The notes under the pieces are model-generated. The model was not told the DNA's origin, searched no databases, and was given only the letters and a program-made list of their open reading frames with translations. 64,000 bases of DNA, taken from NCBI RefSeq assembly GCF_964340395.1, contig NC_135564.1:23476887-23540886 (forward strand). The letters run 5' to 3'. Origin of the DNA: Glandiceps talaboti (lineage: Eukaryota > Hemichordata > Enteropneusta > Spengelidae). Position 1 is the stretch's first letter, and each line of letters opens with the position of its first letter. Positions 14,561-26,378 of the stretch are shown here, one piece after another. The position numbers and the translations under genes were made by a program.

Positions 14561-15487
14561 GAGGTATATAGGTAACAGTTTGTAGACGAGAGGTATACAG
14601 GTAACAGTTTGTAGATGAGAGGTATACACGTAACAGTTTGTAGATGAGAGGTATACAGGTAACAGTTTGTAGATGAGAGGTATACAGGTAACAGTTTGTA
14701 GATGAGAGGTATACAGGTAACAGTTTGTAGATGAGGAGTATACAGGTAACAGTTTGTAGATGAGGAGTATACAGGTAACAGTTTGTAGATGAGGGGTAAT
14801 GGTAACAGTTTGTAGATGAGAGGTAATGGTAACAGTTTGTAGATGAGGGGTAAAGGTAACAGTTTGTAGATGAGGGGTAATGGTAACAGTTTGTAGATGA
14901 GGAGTAAAGGTAACAGTTTTTAGATGAAGGGTAACGGTAACAGTTTGTAGATGAGAGGTATACAGGTAACAGTTTGTAGATGAGAGGTATACAGGTAACA
15001 GTTTGTAGATGAAAGGTATACAAGTAACAGTTTGTAGAAGAGGGGTATACAGGTAACATTTTGTACAGTAGATGAGGGGTAACGTTAACAGTTTGTAGAT
15101 GATGGATAAAGGTAACAGTTTGTAGATGAGGGGTATACAGGTAACAGTTTGTAGATGAGAGGTATACAGGTAACAGTTTGTAGATGAGAGGTATACAGGT
15201 AACATTTTGTAGATGAGGAGTATACAGGTAACAGTTTGTAGATGAGAGGTATACAGGTAACAGTTTGTAGATGAGAGGTATACAGGTAACATTTTGTAGA
15301 TGTGGAGTATACAGGTAACAGTTTGTAGATGAGAGGTAACAGTAACAGTTTGTAGATGAGGGGTAAAGGTAACAGTTTGTAGATGAGGGGTAATGGTAAC
15401 AGTTTGTAGATGAGGAGTAAAGGTAACAGTTTTTAGATGAAGGGTAACGGTAACAGTTTGTAGATGAGAGGTATACAGGTAACAGTT

Positions 15488-17355
15488 TGTAGATGAGAGG
15501 TATACAGGTAACAGTTTGTAGATGAGAGGTATACAGGTAACAGTTTGTAGATGAAAGGTATACAAGTAACAGTTTGTAGATGAGAGGTATACAGGTAAAA
15601 GTTTGTACATGACAGGTAATGGTAACAGTTTGTAGATGAGAGGTATACAGGTAAAAGTTTGTAGATGAGGAGTATACAGGTAACAGTTTGTAGATGACAG
15701 GTAACGGTAACAGTTTGTAGAACAGAGGTATACAGGTAACAGTTTGTAGATGAGAGGTATACAGGTAACAGTTTGTAGATGAGAGGTATACAGGTAACAG
15801 TTTGTAGATGAGAGGTAACGGTAACAGTTTGTAGATGAGAAGTATACAGGTAACAGTTTGTAGATGAGAGGTATACAGGTAACAGTTTGTAGATGAGAAG
15901 TATACAGGTAACAGTTTGTAGATGAGAGGTATACAGGTAACAGTTTGTAGATGAGAGGTATACAGGTAACAGTTTGTAGATGACAGGTAACGGTAACATA
16001 TGTAGAACAGAGGTAACGGTAACAGTTTGTAGATGAGAGGTATACAGGTAACAGTTTGTAGATGAGAGGTAACGGCAACAGTTTGTAGATGAGAGGTAAC
16101 GGTAACAGTTTGTAGATGAGAGGTATACAGGTAACAGTTTGTAGATGAGAGGTAACGGTAACAGTTTGTAGAACAGAGGTATACAGGTAACAGTTTGTAG
16201 ATGAGAGGTATACAGGTAACAGTTTGTAGAACAGAGGTATACAGGTAACAGTTTGTAGATGACAGGTAACGGTAACAGTTTGTAGAACAGAGGTAACGGT
16301 AACAGTTTGTAGATGAGAGGTATACAGGTAATAGTTTGTAGATGAGAGGTATATAGGTAATAGTTTGTAGATGAGAGGTAACGGCAACAGTTTGTAGATG
16401 AGAGGTATACAGGTAAAAGTTTGTAGATGAGAGGTATACAGGTAACAGTTTGTAGATGAGAGGTATACAGGTAACAGTTTGTAGATGAAAGGTATACAAG
16501 TAACAGTTTGTAGATGAGAGGTATACAGGTAAAAGTTTGTACATGACAGGTAATGGTAACAGTTTGTAGATGAGAGGTATACAGGTAAAAGTTTGTAGAT
16601 GAGGAGTATACAGGTAACAGTTTGTAGATGACAGGTAACGGTAACAGTTTGTAGAACAGAGGTATACAGGTAACAGTTTGTAGATGAGAGGTATACAGGT
16701 AACAGTTTGTAGATGAGAGGTATACAGGTAACAGTTTGTAGATGAGAGGTAACGGTAACAGTTTGTAGATGAGAAGTATACAGGTAACAGTTTGTAGATG
16801 AGAGGTATACAGGTAACAGTTTGTAGATGAGAAGTATACAGGTAACAGTTTGTAGATGAGAGGTATACAGGTAACAGTTTGTAGATGAGAGGTATACAGG
16901 TAACAGTTTGTAGATGACAGGTAACGGTAACATATGTAGAACAGAGGTAACGGTAACAGTTTGTAGATGAGAGGTATACAGGTAACAGTTTGTAGATGAG
17001 AGGTAACGGCAACAGTTTGTAGATGAGAGGTAACGGTAACAGTTTGTAGATGAGAGGTATACAGGTAACAGTTTGTAGATGAGAGGTAACGGTAACAGTT
17101 TGTAGAACAGAGGTATACAGGTAACAGTTTGTAGATGAGAGGTATACAGGTAACAGTTTGTAGAACAGAGGTATACAGGTAACAGTTTGTAGATGACAGG
17201 TAACGGTAACAGTTTGTAGAACAGAGGTAACGGTAACAGTTTGTAGATGAGAGGTATACAGGTAATAGTTTGTAGATGAGAGGTATATAGGTAATAGTTT
17301 GTAGATGAGAGGTAACGGCAACAGTTTGTAGATGAGAGGTATACAGGTAAAAGTT
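15488..17355. repeat. 934-bp tandem duplication inside satellite 1
   Basis: The segments 15488-16421 and 16422-17355 carry the same order of variant units at a constant 934-bp offset: GATGAAAGG at 15551 and 16485, TATGTAGAAC at 15999 and 16933. They abut directly. They part at the right end, where the first copy reads GTAGATGAGAGG and the second GTACATGACAGG. Confidence 0.8.
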
Positions 17356-19406
17356 TGTACATGACAGGTAATGGTAACAGTTTGTAGATGAGAGGTATAC
17401 AGGTAACAGTTTGTAGATGAGAGGTATACAGTTAACAGTTTGTAGATGACAGGTAACGGTAACAGTTTGTACAACAGAGGTAACGGTAACAGTTTGTAGA
17501 TGAGAGGTATACAGGTAACAGTTTGTAGATGAGAGGTATACAGGTAATAGTTTGTAAATGAGAGGTAACGGCAACAGTTTGTAGATGAGATGTATACAGG
17601 TAACAGTTTGTAGATGAGAGGTATATAGGTAATAGTTTGTAGATGAGAGGTAACGGCAACAGTTTGTAGATGAGAGGTATACAGGTAACAGTTTGTAGAT
17701 GAGGGGTATACAGGTAACAGTTTGTAGATGAGAGGTATACAGGTAATAGTTTGTAGATGAGAGGTATACAGGTAACAGTTTGTAGATGAGAGGTAACGGT
17801 AACAGTTTGTAGATGAGAGGTATACAGGTAACAGTTTGTAGATGAGAGGTATACAGGTAACAATTTGTAGATGAGAGGTATACAGGTAATAGTTTGTAGA
17901 TGAGAGGTATACAGGTAACAGTTTGTAGATGAGAGGTAACGGTAACAGTTTGTAGATGAGAGGTATACAAGTAATAGTTTGTAAATGAGAGGTAACGGCA
18001 ACAGTTTGTAGATGAGATGTATACAGGTAACAGTTTGTAGATGAGAGGTATATAGGTAATAGTTTGTAGATGAGAGGTAACGGCAACAGTTTGTAGATGA
18101 GAGGTATACAGGTAACAGTTTGTAGATGAGAGGTATACAGGTAACAGTTTGTAGATGAGAGGTAACGGTAACAGTTTGTAGATGAGAAGTATACAGGTAA
18201 CAGTTTGTAGATGAGAGGTATACAGGTAACAGTTTGTAGATGAGAGGTATACAGGTAACAGTTTGTAGATGAGAGGTATACAGGTAACAGTTTGTAGATG
18301 AGAGGTAAAGGTAATAGTTTGTAGATGAGAGGTAACGGTAACAGTTTGTAGATGAGAGGTATACAGGTAACAGTTTGTAGATGAGAGGTATACAGGTAAC
18401 AGTTTGTAGATGAGAGGTATACAGGTAACAGTTTGTAGATGAGAGGTATACAGGTAACAGTTTGTAGATGAGAGGTAACGGTAACAGTTTGTAGATGAGA
18501 AGTATACAGGTAACAGTTTGTAGATGAGAGGTATACAGGTAACAGTTTGTAGATGAGAGGTATACAGGTAATAGTTTGTAGATGAGAGGTAACGGTAACA
18601 GTTTGTAGATGAGAGGTATACAGGTAACAGTTTGTAGATGAGAGGTATACAGGTAACAGTTTGTAGATGAGAGGTATACAGGTAACAGTTTGTAGATGAG
18701 AGGTAACGGTAACAGTTTGTAGATGAGAAGTATACAGGTAACAGTTTGTAGATGAGAGGTATACAGGTAACAGTTTGTAGATGAGAGGTATAAAGGTAAC
18801 AGTTTGTAGATGAGAGGTATACAGGTAACAGTTTGTAGATGAGAGGTATACAGGTAACAGTTTGTAGATGAGAGGTATACAGGTAATAGTTTGTAGATGA
18901 GAGGTATACAGGTAACAGTTTGTAGATGAAAGGTACACAGGTAACAGTTTGTAGATGAAAGGTATACAGTTAACAGTTTGTAGATGACAGGTAACGGTAA
19001 CAGTTTGTAGAACAGAGGTAACGGTAATAGTTTGTAGATGAGAGGTAACGGTAACAGTTTGTAGATGAGAAGTATACAGGTAACAGTTTGTAGATGAGAG
19101 GTATAAAGGTAACAATTTGTAGATGAGAAGTAAAGGTAATAGTTTGTAGATGAGAGGTATACAGGTAACAGTTTGTAGATGAGGGGTATACAGTTAACAG
19201 TTTGTAGATGAGAGGTATACAGGTAACAGTTTGTAGATGAGAGGTATACAGGTAACAGTTTGTAGACGAGAGGTATACAGGTAACAGTTTGTAGATGAAA
19301 GGTATACAAGTAACAGTTTGTAGAAGAGGGGTATACAGGTAACATTTTGTACAGTAGATGAGGGGTAACGTTAACAGTTTGTAGATGATGGATAAAGGTA
19401 ACAGTT

Positions 19407-22400
19407 TGTAGATGAGGGGTATACAGGTAACAGTTTGTAGATGAGAGGTATACAGGTAACAGTTTGTAGATGAGAGGTATACAGGTAACAGTTTGTAGAC
19501 GAGAGGTATACAGGTAACAGTTTGTAGATGAGAGGTATACACGTAACAGTTTGTAGATGAGAGGTATACAGGTAACAGTTTGTAGATGAGAGGTATACAG
19601 GTAACAGTTTGTAGATGAGAGGTATACAGGTAACAGTTTGTAGATGAGGAGTATACAGGTAACAGTTTGTAGATGAGGAGTATACAGGTAACAGTTTGTA
19701 GATGAGGGGTAATGGTAACAGTTTGTAGATGAGAGGTAATGGTAACAGTTTGTAGATGAGGGGTAAAGGTAACAGTTTGTAGATGAGGGGTAATGGTAAC
19801 AGTTTGTAGATGAGGAGTAAAGGTAACAGTTTTTAGATGAAGGGTAACGGTAACAGTTTGTAGATGAGAGGTATACAGGTAACAGTTTGTAGATGAGAGG
19901 TATACAGGTAACAGTTTGTAGATGAAAGGTATACAAGTAACAGTTTGTAGAAGAGGGGTATACAGGTAACATTTTGTACAGTAGATGAGGGGTAACGTTA
20001 ACAGTTTGTAGATGATGGATAAAGGTAACAGTTTGTAGATGAGGGGTATACAGGTAACAGTTTGTAGATGAGAGGTATACAGGTAACAGTTTGTAGATGA
20101 GAGGTATACAGGTAACATTTTGTAGATGAGGAGTATACAGGTAACAGTTTGTAGATGAGAGGTATACAGGTAACAGTTTGTAGATGAGAGGTATACAGGT
20201 AACATTTTGTAGATGTGGAGTATACAGGTAACAGTTTGTAGATGAGAGGTAACAGTAACAGTTTGTAGATGAGGGGTAAAGGTAACAGTTTGTAGATGAG
20301 GGGTAATGGTAACAGTTTGTAGATGAGGAGTAAAGGTAACAGTTTTTAGATGAAGGGTAACGGTAACAGTTTGTAGATGAGAGGTATACAGGTAACAGTT
20401 TGTAGATGAGAGGTATACAGGTAACAGTTTGTAGATGAGAGGTATACAGGTAACAGTTTGTAGATGAAAGGTATACAAGTAACAGTTTGTAGATGAGAGG
20501 TATACAGGTAAAAGTTTGTACATGACAGGTAATGGTAACAGTTTGTAGATGAGAGGTATACAGGTAAAAGTTTGTAGATGAGGAGTATACAGGTAACAGT
20601 TTGTAGATGACAGGTAACGGTAACAGTTTGTAGAACAGAGGTATACAGGTAACAGTTTGTAGATGAGAGGTATACAGGTAACAGTTTGTAGATGAGAGGT
20701 ATACAGGTAACAGTTTGTAGATGAGAGGTAACGGTAACAGTTTGTAGATGAGAAGTATACAGGTAACAGTTTGTAGATGAGAGGTATACAGGTAACAGTT
20801 TGTAGATGAGAAGTATACAGGTAACAGTTTGTAGATGAGAGGTATACAGGTAACAGTTTGTAGATGAGAGGTATACAGGTAACAGTTTGTAGATGACAGG
20901 TAACGGTAACATATGTAGAACAGAGGTAACGGTAACAGTTTGTAGATGAGAGGTATACAGGTAACAGTTTGTAGATGAGAGGTAACGGCAACAGTTTGTA
21001 GATGAGAGGTAACGGTAACAGTTTGTAGATGAGAGGTATACAGGTAACAGTTTGTAGATGAGAGGTAACGGTAACAGTTTGTAGAACAGAGGTATACAGG
21101 TAACAGTTTGTAGATGAGAGGTATACAGGTAACAGTTTGTAGAACAGAGGTATACAGGTAACAGTTTGTAGATGACAGGTAACGGTAACAGTTTGTAGAA
21201 CAGAGGTAACGGTAACAGTTTGTAGATGAGAGGTATACAGGTAATAGTTTGTAGATGAGAGGTATATAGGTAATAGTTTGTAGATGAGAGGTAACGGCAA
21301 CAGTTTGTAGATGAGAGGTATACAGGTAAAAGTTTGTACATGACAGGTAATGGTAACAGTTTGTAGATGAGAGGTATACAGGTAACAGTTTGTAGATGAG
21401 AGGTATACAGTTAACAGTTTGTAGATGACAGGTAACGGTAACAGTTTGTACAACAGAGGTAACGGTAACAGTTTGTAGATGAGAGGTATACAGGTAACAG
21501 TTTGTAGATGAGAGGTATACAGGTAATAGTTTGTAAATGAGAGGTAACGGCAACAGTTTGTAGATGAGATGTATACAGGTAACAGTTTGTAGATGAGAGG
21601 TATATAGGTAATAGTTTGTAGATGAGAGGTAACGGCAACAGTTTGTAGATGAGAGGTATACAGGTAACAGTTTGTAGATGAGGGGTATACAGGTAACAGT
21701 TTGTAGATGAGAGGTATACAGGTAATAGTTTGTAGATGAGAGGTATACAGGTAACAGTTTGTAGATGAGAGGTAACGGTAACAGTTTGTAGATGAGAGGT
21801 ATACAGGTAACAGTTTGTAGATGAGAGGTATACAGGTAACAATTTGTAGATGAGAGGTATACAGGTAATAGTTTGTAGATGAGAGGTATACAGGTAACAG
21901 TTTGTAGATGAGAGGTAACGGTAACAGTTTGTAGATGAGAGGTATACAAGTAATAGTTTGTAAATGAGAGGTAACGGCAACAGTTTGTAGATGAGATGTA
22001 TACAGGTAACAGTTTGTAGATGAGAGGTATATAGGTAATAGTTTGTAGATGAGAGGTAACGGCAACAGTTTGTAGATGAGAGGTATACAGGTAACAGTTT
22101 GTAGATGAGAGGTATACAGGTAACAGTTTGTAGATGAGAGGTAACGGTAACAGTTTGTAGATGAGAAGTATACAGGTAACAGTTTGTAGATGAGAGGTAT
22201 ACAGGTAACAGTTTGTAGATGAGAGGTATACAGGTAACAGTTTGTAGATGAGAGGTATACAGGTAACAGTTTGTAGATGAGAGGTAAAGGTAATAGTTTG
22301 TAGATGAGAGGTAACGGTAACAGTTTGTAGATGAGAGGTATACAGGTAACAGTTTGTAGATGAGAGGTATACAGGTAACAGTTTGTAGATGAGAGGTATA

Positions 22401-24417
22401 CAGGTAACAGTTTGTAGATGAGAGGTATACAGGTAACAGTTTGTAGATGAGAGGTATACAGGTAACAGTTTGTAGATGAGAGGTATACAGGTAACAGTTT
22501 GTAGATGAGAGGTAACGGTAACAGTTTGTAGATGAGAAGTATACAGGTAACAGTTTGTAGATGAGAGGTATACAGGTAACAGTTTGTAGATGAGAGGTAT
22601 ACAGGTAATAGTTTGTAGATGAGAGGTAACGGTAACAGTTTGTAGATGAGAGGTATACAGGTAACAGTTTGTAGATGAGAGGTATACAGGTAACAGTTTG
22701 TAGATGAGAGGTATACAGGTAACAGTTTGTAGATGAGAGGTAACGGTAACAGTTTGTAGATGAGAAGTATACAGGTAACAGTTTGTAGATGAGAGGTATA
22801 CAGGTAACAGTTTGTAGATGAGAGGTATAAAGGTAACAGTTTGTAGATGAGAGGTATACAGGTAACAGTTTGTAGATGAGAGGTATACAGGTAACAGTTT
22901 GTAGATGAGAGGTATACAGGTAATAGTTTGTAGATGAGAGGTATACAGGTAACAGTTTGTAGATGAAAGGTACACAGGTAACAGTTTGTAGATGAAAGGT
23001 ATACAGTTAACAGTTTGTAGATGACAGGTAACGGTAACAGTTTGTAGAACAGAGGTAACGGTAATAGTTTGTAGATGAGAGGTAACGGTAACAGTTTGTA
23101 GATGAGAAGTATACAGGTAACAGTTTGTAGATGAGAGGTATAAAGGTAACAATTTGTAGATGAGAAGTAAAGGTAATAGTTTGTAGATGAGAGGTATACA
23201 GGTAACAGTTTGTAGATGAGGGGTATACAGTTAACAGTTTGTAGATGAGAGGTATACAGGTAACAGTTTGTAGATGAGAGGTATACAGGTAACAGTTTGT
23301 AGACGAGAGGTATACAGGTAACAGTTTGTAGATGAGAGGTATACACGTAACAGTTTGTAGATGAGAGGTATACAGGTAACAGTTTGTAGATGAGAGGTAT
23401 ACAGGTAACAGTTTGTAGATGAGAGGTATACAGGTAACAGTTTGTAGATGAGGAGTATACAGGTAACAGTTTGTAGATGAGGAGTATACAGGTAACAGTT
23501 TGTAGATGAGGGGTAATGGTAACAGTTTGTAGATGAGAGGTAATGGTAACAGTTTGTAGATGAGGGGTAAAGGTAACAGTTTGTAGATGAGGGGTAATGG
23601 TAACAGTTTGTAGATGAGGAGTAAAGGTAACAGTTTTTAGATGAAGGGTAACGGTAACAGTTTGTAGATGAGAGGTATACAGGTAACAGTTTGTAGATGA
23701 AAGGTATACAAGTAACAGTTTGTAGAAGAGGGGTATACAGGTAACATTTTGTACAGTAGATGAGGGGTAACGTTAACAGTTTGTAGATGATGGATAAAGG
23801 TAACAGTTTGTAGATGAGGGGTATACAGGTAACAGTTTGTAGATGAGAGGTATACAGGTAACAGTTTGTAGATGAGAGGTATACAGGTAACATTTTGTAG
23901 ATGAGGAGTATACAGGTAACAGTTTGTAGATGAGAGGTATACAGGTAACAGTTTGTAGATGAGAGGTATACAGGTAACATTTTGTAGATGTGGAGTATAC
24001 AGGTAACAGTTTGTAGATGAGAGGTAACGGTAACAGTTTGTAGATGAGGGGTAAAGGTAACAGTTTGTAGATGAGGGGTAATGGTAACAGTTTGTAGATG
24101 AGGAGTAAAGGTAACAGTTTTTAGATGAAGGGTAACGGTAACAGTTTGTAGATGAGAGGTATACAGGTAACAGTTTGTAGATGAGAGGTATACAGGTAAC
24201 AGTTTGTAGATGAGAGGTATACAGGTAACAGTTTGTAGATGAAAGGTATACAAGTAACAGTTTGTAGAAGAGGGGTATACAGGTAACATTTTGTACAGTA
24301 GATGAGGGGTAACGTTAACAGTTTGTAGATGATGGATAAAGGTAACAGTTTGTAGATGAGGGGTATACAGGTAACAGTTTGTAGATGAGAGGTATACAGG
24401 TAACAGTTTGTAGATGA
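19407..24417. repeat. 5-kb segment, second copy of the 9857-bp-offset duplication
   Basis: This is the partner of 9550-14560. The variant GTACAGTAGATG occurs nine times in the array, at 10119, 13894, 14436, 15063, 19349, 19976, 23751, 24293 and 24894. The spacings are 3775, 542, 627, 4286, 627, 3775, 542 and 601, so the 3775-542 series is repeated and the 627 spacing recurs. Confidence 0.85.
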
Positions 24418-25016
24418 GAGGTATACACGTAACAGTTTGTAGATGAGAGGTATACACGTAACAGTTTGTAGATGAGAGGTATAATACAGGTAACAGTTTG
24501 TAGATGAGAGGTATACAGGTAACAGTTTGTAGATGAGAGGTATACAGGTAACAGTTTGTAGATGAGGAGTATACAGGTAACAGTTTGTAGATGAGGAGTA
24601 TACAGGTAACAGTTTGTAGATGAGGGGTAATGGTAACAGTTTGTAGATGAGAGGTAATGGTAACAGTTTGTAGATGAGGGGTAAAGGTAACAGTTTGTAG
24701 ATGAGGGGTAATGGTAACAGTTTGTAGATGAGGAGTAAAGGTAACAGTTTTTAGATGAAGGGTAACGGTAACAGTTTGTAGATGAGAGGTATACAGGTAA
24801 CAGTTTGTAGATGAGAGGTATACAGGTAACAGTTTGTAGATGAAAGGTATACAAGTAACAGTTTGTAGAAGAGGGGTATACAGGTAACATTTTGTACAGT
24901 AGATGAGGGGTAACGTTAACAGTTTGTAGATGATGGATAAAGGTAACAGTTTGTAGATGAGGGGTATACAGGTAACAGTTTGTAGATGAGAGGTATACAG
25001 GTAACATTTTGTAGAT

Positions 25017-25130
25017 CAAGGATAGTTGTTAACATTGTGGAAAAACGCTAAGAAAGCATCTTCATTTTCCCTCAGCTACAATATCTTTAGCAATGTCAAA
25101 CAAATGAGAGGAGCTAAGCAATGGTAGTGC
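25017..25130. other. Unique junction between the two satellites
   Basis: About 114 bp of non-repetitive sequence with no ORF of note separates the end of the 29-bp array from the first 52-bp unit. It could anchor PCR or read mapping at this junction. Confidence 0.7.
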
Positions 25131-26378
25131 TGTCATTCCTTGAATGTTGTAACCATGCAGTCAACTATAGGCCATGGATCCCTGTCATTCCTTGAATGTT
25201 GTAACCATGCAGTCAACTATAGGCCATCGATCCCTGTCATTCCTTGAATGTTGTAACCATGGAGTCAAGTATAGGCCATGGATCCCTGTCATTCCTTGAA
25301 TGTTGTAACCATGCAGTCAACTATAGGCCATGGATCCCTGTCATTCCTTGAAAGTTGTAACCATGCAGTCAACTATAGGCCATCGATCCCTGTCATTCCT
25401 TGAATGTTGTAACCATGCAGTCAACTATAGGCCATCGATCCCTGTCATTCCTTGAATGTTGTAACCATGCAGTCAACTATATGCCATCGATCCCTGTCAT
25501 TCCTTGAATGTTGTAACCATGCAGTCAACTATAGGCCATCGATCCCTGTCATTCCTTGAATGTTGTAACCATGCAGTCAACTATAGGCCATCGATCCCTG
25601 TCATTCCTTGAATGTTGTAACCATGCAGTCAACTATAGGCCATGGATCCCTGTCACTCCTTGAATGTTCTAACCATGGAGTCAAGTAAAGGCCATGGATC
25701 CCTGTCATTCCTTGAATGTTGTAACCATGCAGTCAACTATAGGCCATCGATCCCTGTCATTCCTTGAATGTTGTAACCATGCAGTCAACTATAGGCCATG
25801 GATCCCTGTCATTCCTTGAAAGTTGTAACCATGCAGTCAACTATAGGCCATGGATCCCTGTCATTCCTTGAATGTTGTAACCATGCAGTCAACTATAGGC
25901 CATCGATCCCTGTCATTCCTTGAATGTTGTAACCATGCAGTCAACTATAGGCCATCGATCCCTGTCATTCCTTGAATGTTGTAACCATGCAGTCAACTAT
26001 AGGCCATGGATCCCTGTCACTCCTTGAATGTTCTAACCATGGAGTCAAGTAAAGGCCATGGATCCCTGTCATTCCTTGAATGTTGTAACCATGCAGTCAA
26101 CTATAGGCCATCGATCCCTGTCATTCCTTGAATGTTGTAACCATGCAGTCAACTATAGGCCATCGATCCCTGTCATTCCTTGAATGTTGTAACCATGCAG
26201 TCAACTATAGGCCATGGATCCCTGTCACTCCTTGAATGTTCTAACCATGGAGTCAAGTAAAGGCCATGGATCCCTGTCATTCCTTGAATGTTGTAACCAT
26301 GCAGTCAACTATAGGCCATCGATCCCTGTCATTCCTTGAATGTTGTAACCATGCAGTCAACTATAGGCCATATCCCTC
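25131..26378. repeat. 52-bp satellite, 24 units in exact register (satellite 2)
   Basis: The unit begins TGTCATTCCTTGAATGTTG and ends in GGCCATGGATCCC or GGCCATCGATCCC. Unit starts run from 25131 to 26327, exactly 23 steps of 52 bp, so no indel has accumulated. The last unit degrades into CATATCCCTCCC near 26375. Units differ by substitutions only. A distinct variant (TGTCACTCC, TTCTAACCATGGAG, AAGTAAAGG) starts at 25651, 26015 and 26223, seven and four units apart, which points to duplication of blocks of units. Confidence 0.96.

Larger units (their letters stand above)
1..25016. repeat. Giant 29/27-bp minisatellite array (satellite 1)
   Basis: A tandem array with no interruption by other DNA. 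The plus-strand unit is GGTAACAGTTTGTAGATGAG followed by AGGTATACA, 29 bp in all. A second class of 27 bp replaces the ATACAG part with AAC or AAT. Point variants recur: GATGACAGG, GAACAGAGG, GACGAGAGG, TTTTTAGATGAAGGG, and a unit with a 4-nt insertion reading GTACAGTAGATG. The array starts before the window and ends at 25016 in a degenerate unit (TTTTGTAGATCAAGG). The plus strand is G-rich and C-poor (about 9 G to 2 C per unit). The minus strand of the unit contains no TAA, TAG or TGA in any frame, so long minus-strand ORFs here are artefacts of the repeat. The array makes up about 39% of the window. A satellite or large minisatellite is certain; a function such as heterochromatin or a subtelomere is not shown. 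Confidence 0.97.

Noticed and set aside
1-25016. CRISPR array
   Set aside because: The units are contiguous with no unique spacers, in a metazoan genome with no cas genes.
1-25016. Telomere repeat
   Set aside because: The unit does not match TTAGGG or known variants. Occasional AGGGTTAAC strings are unit variants.
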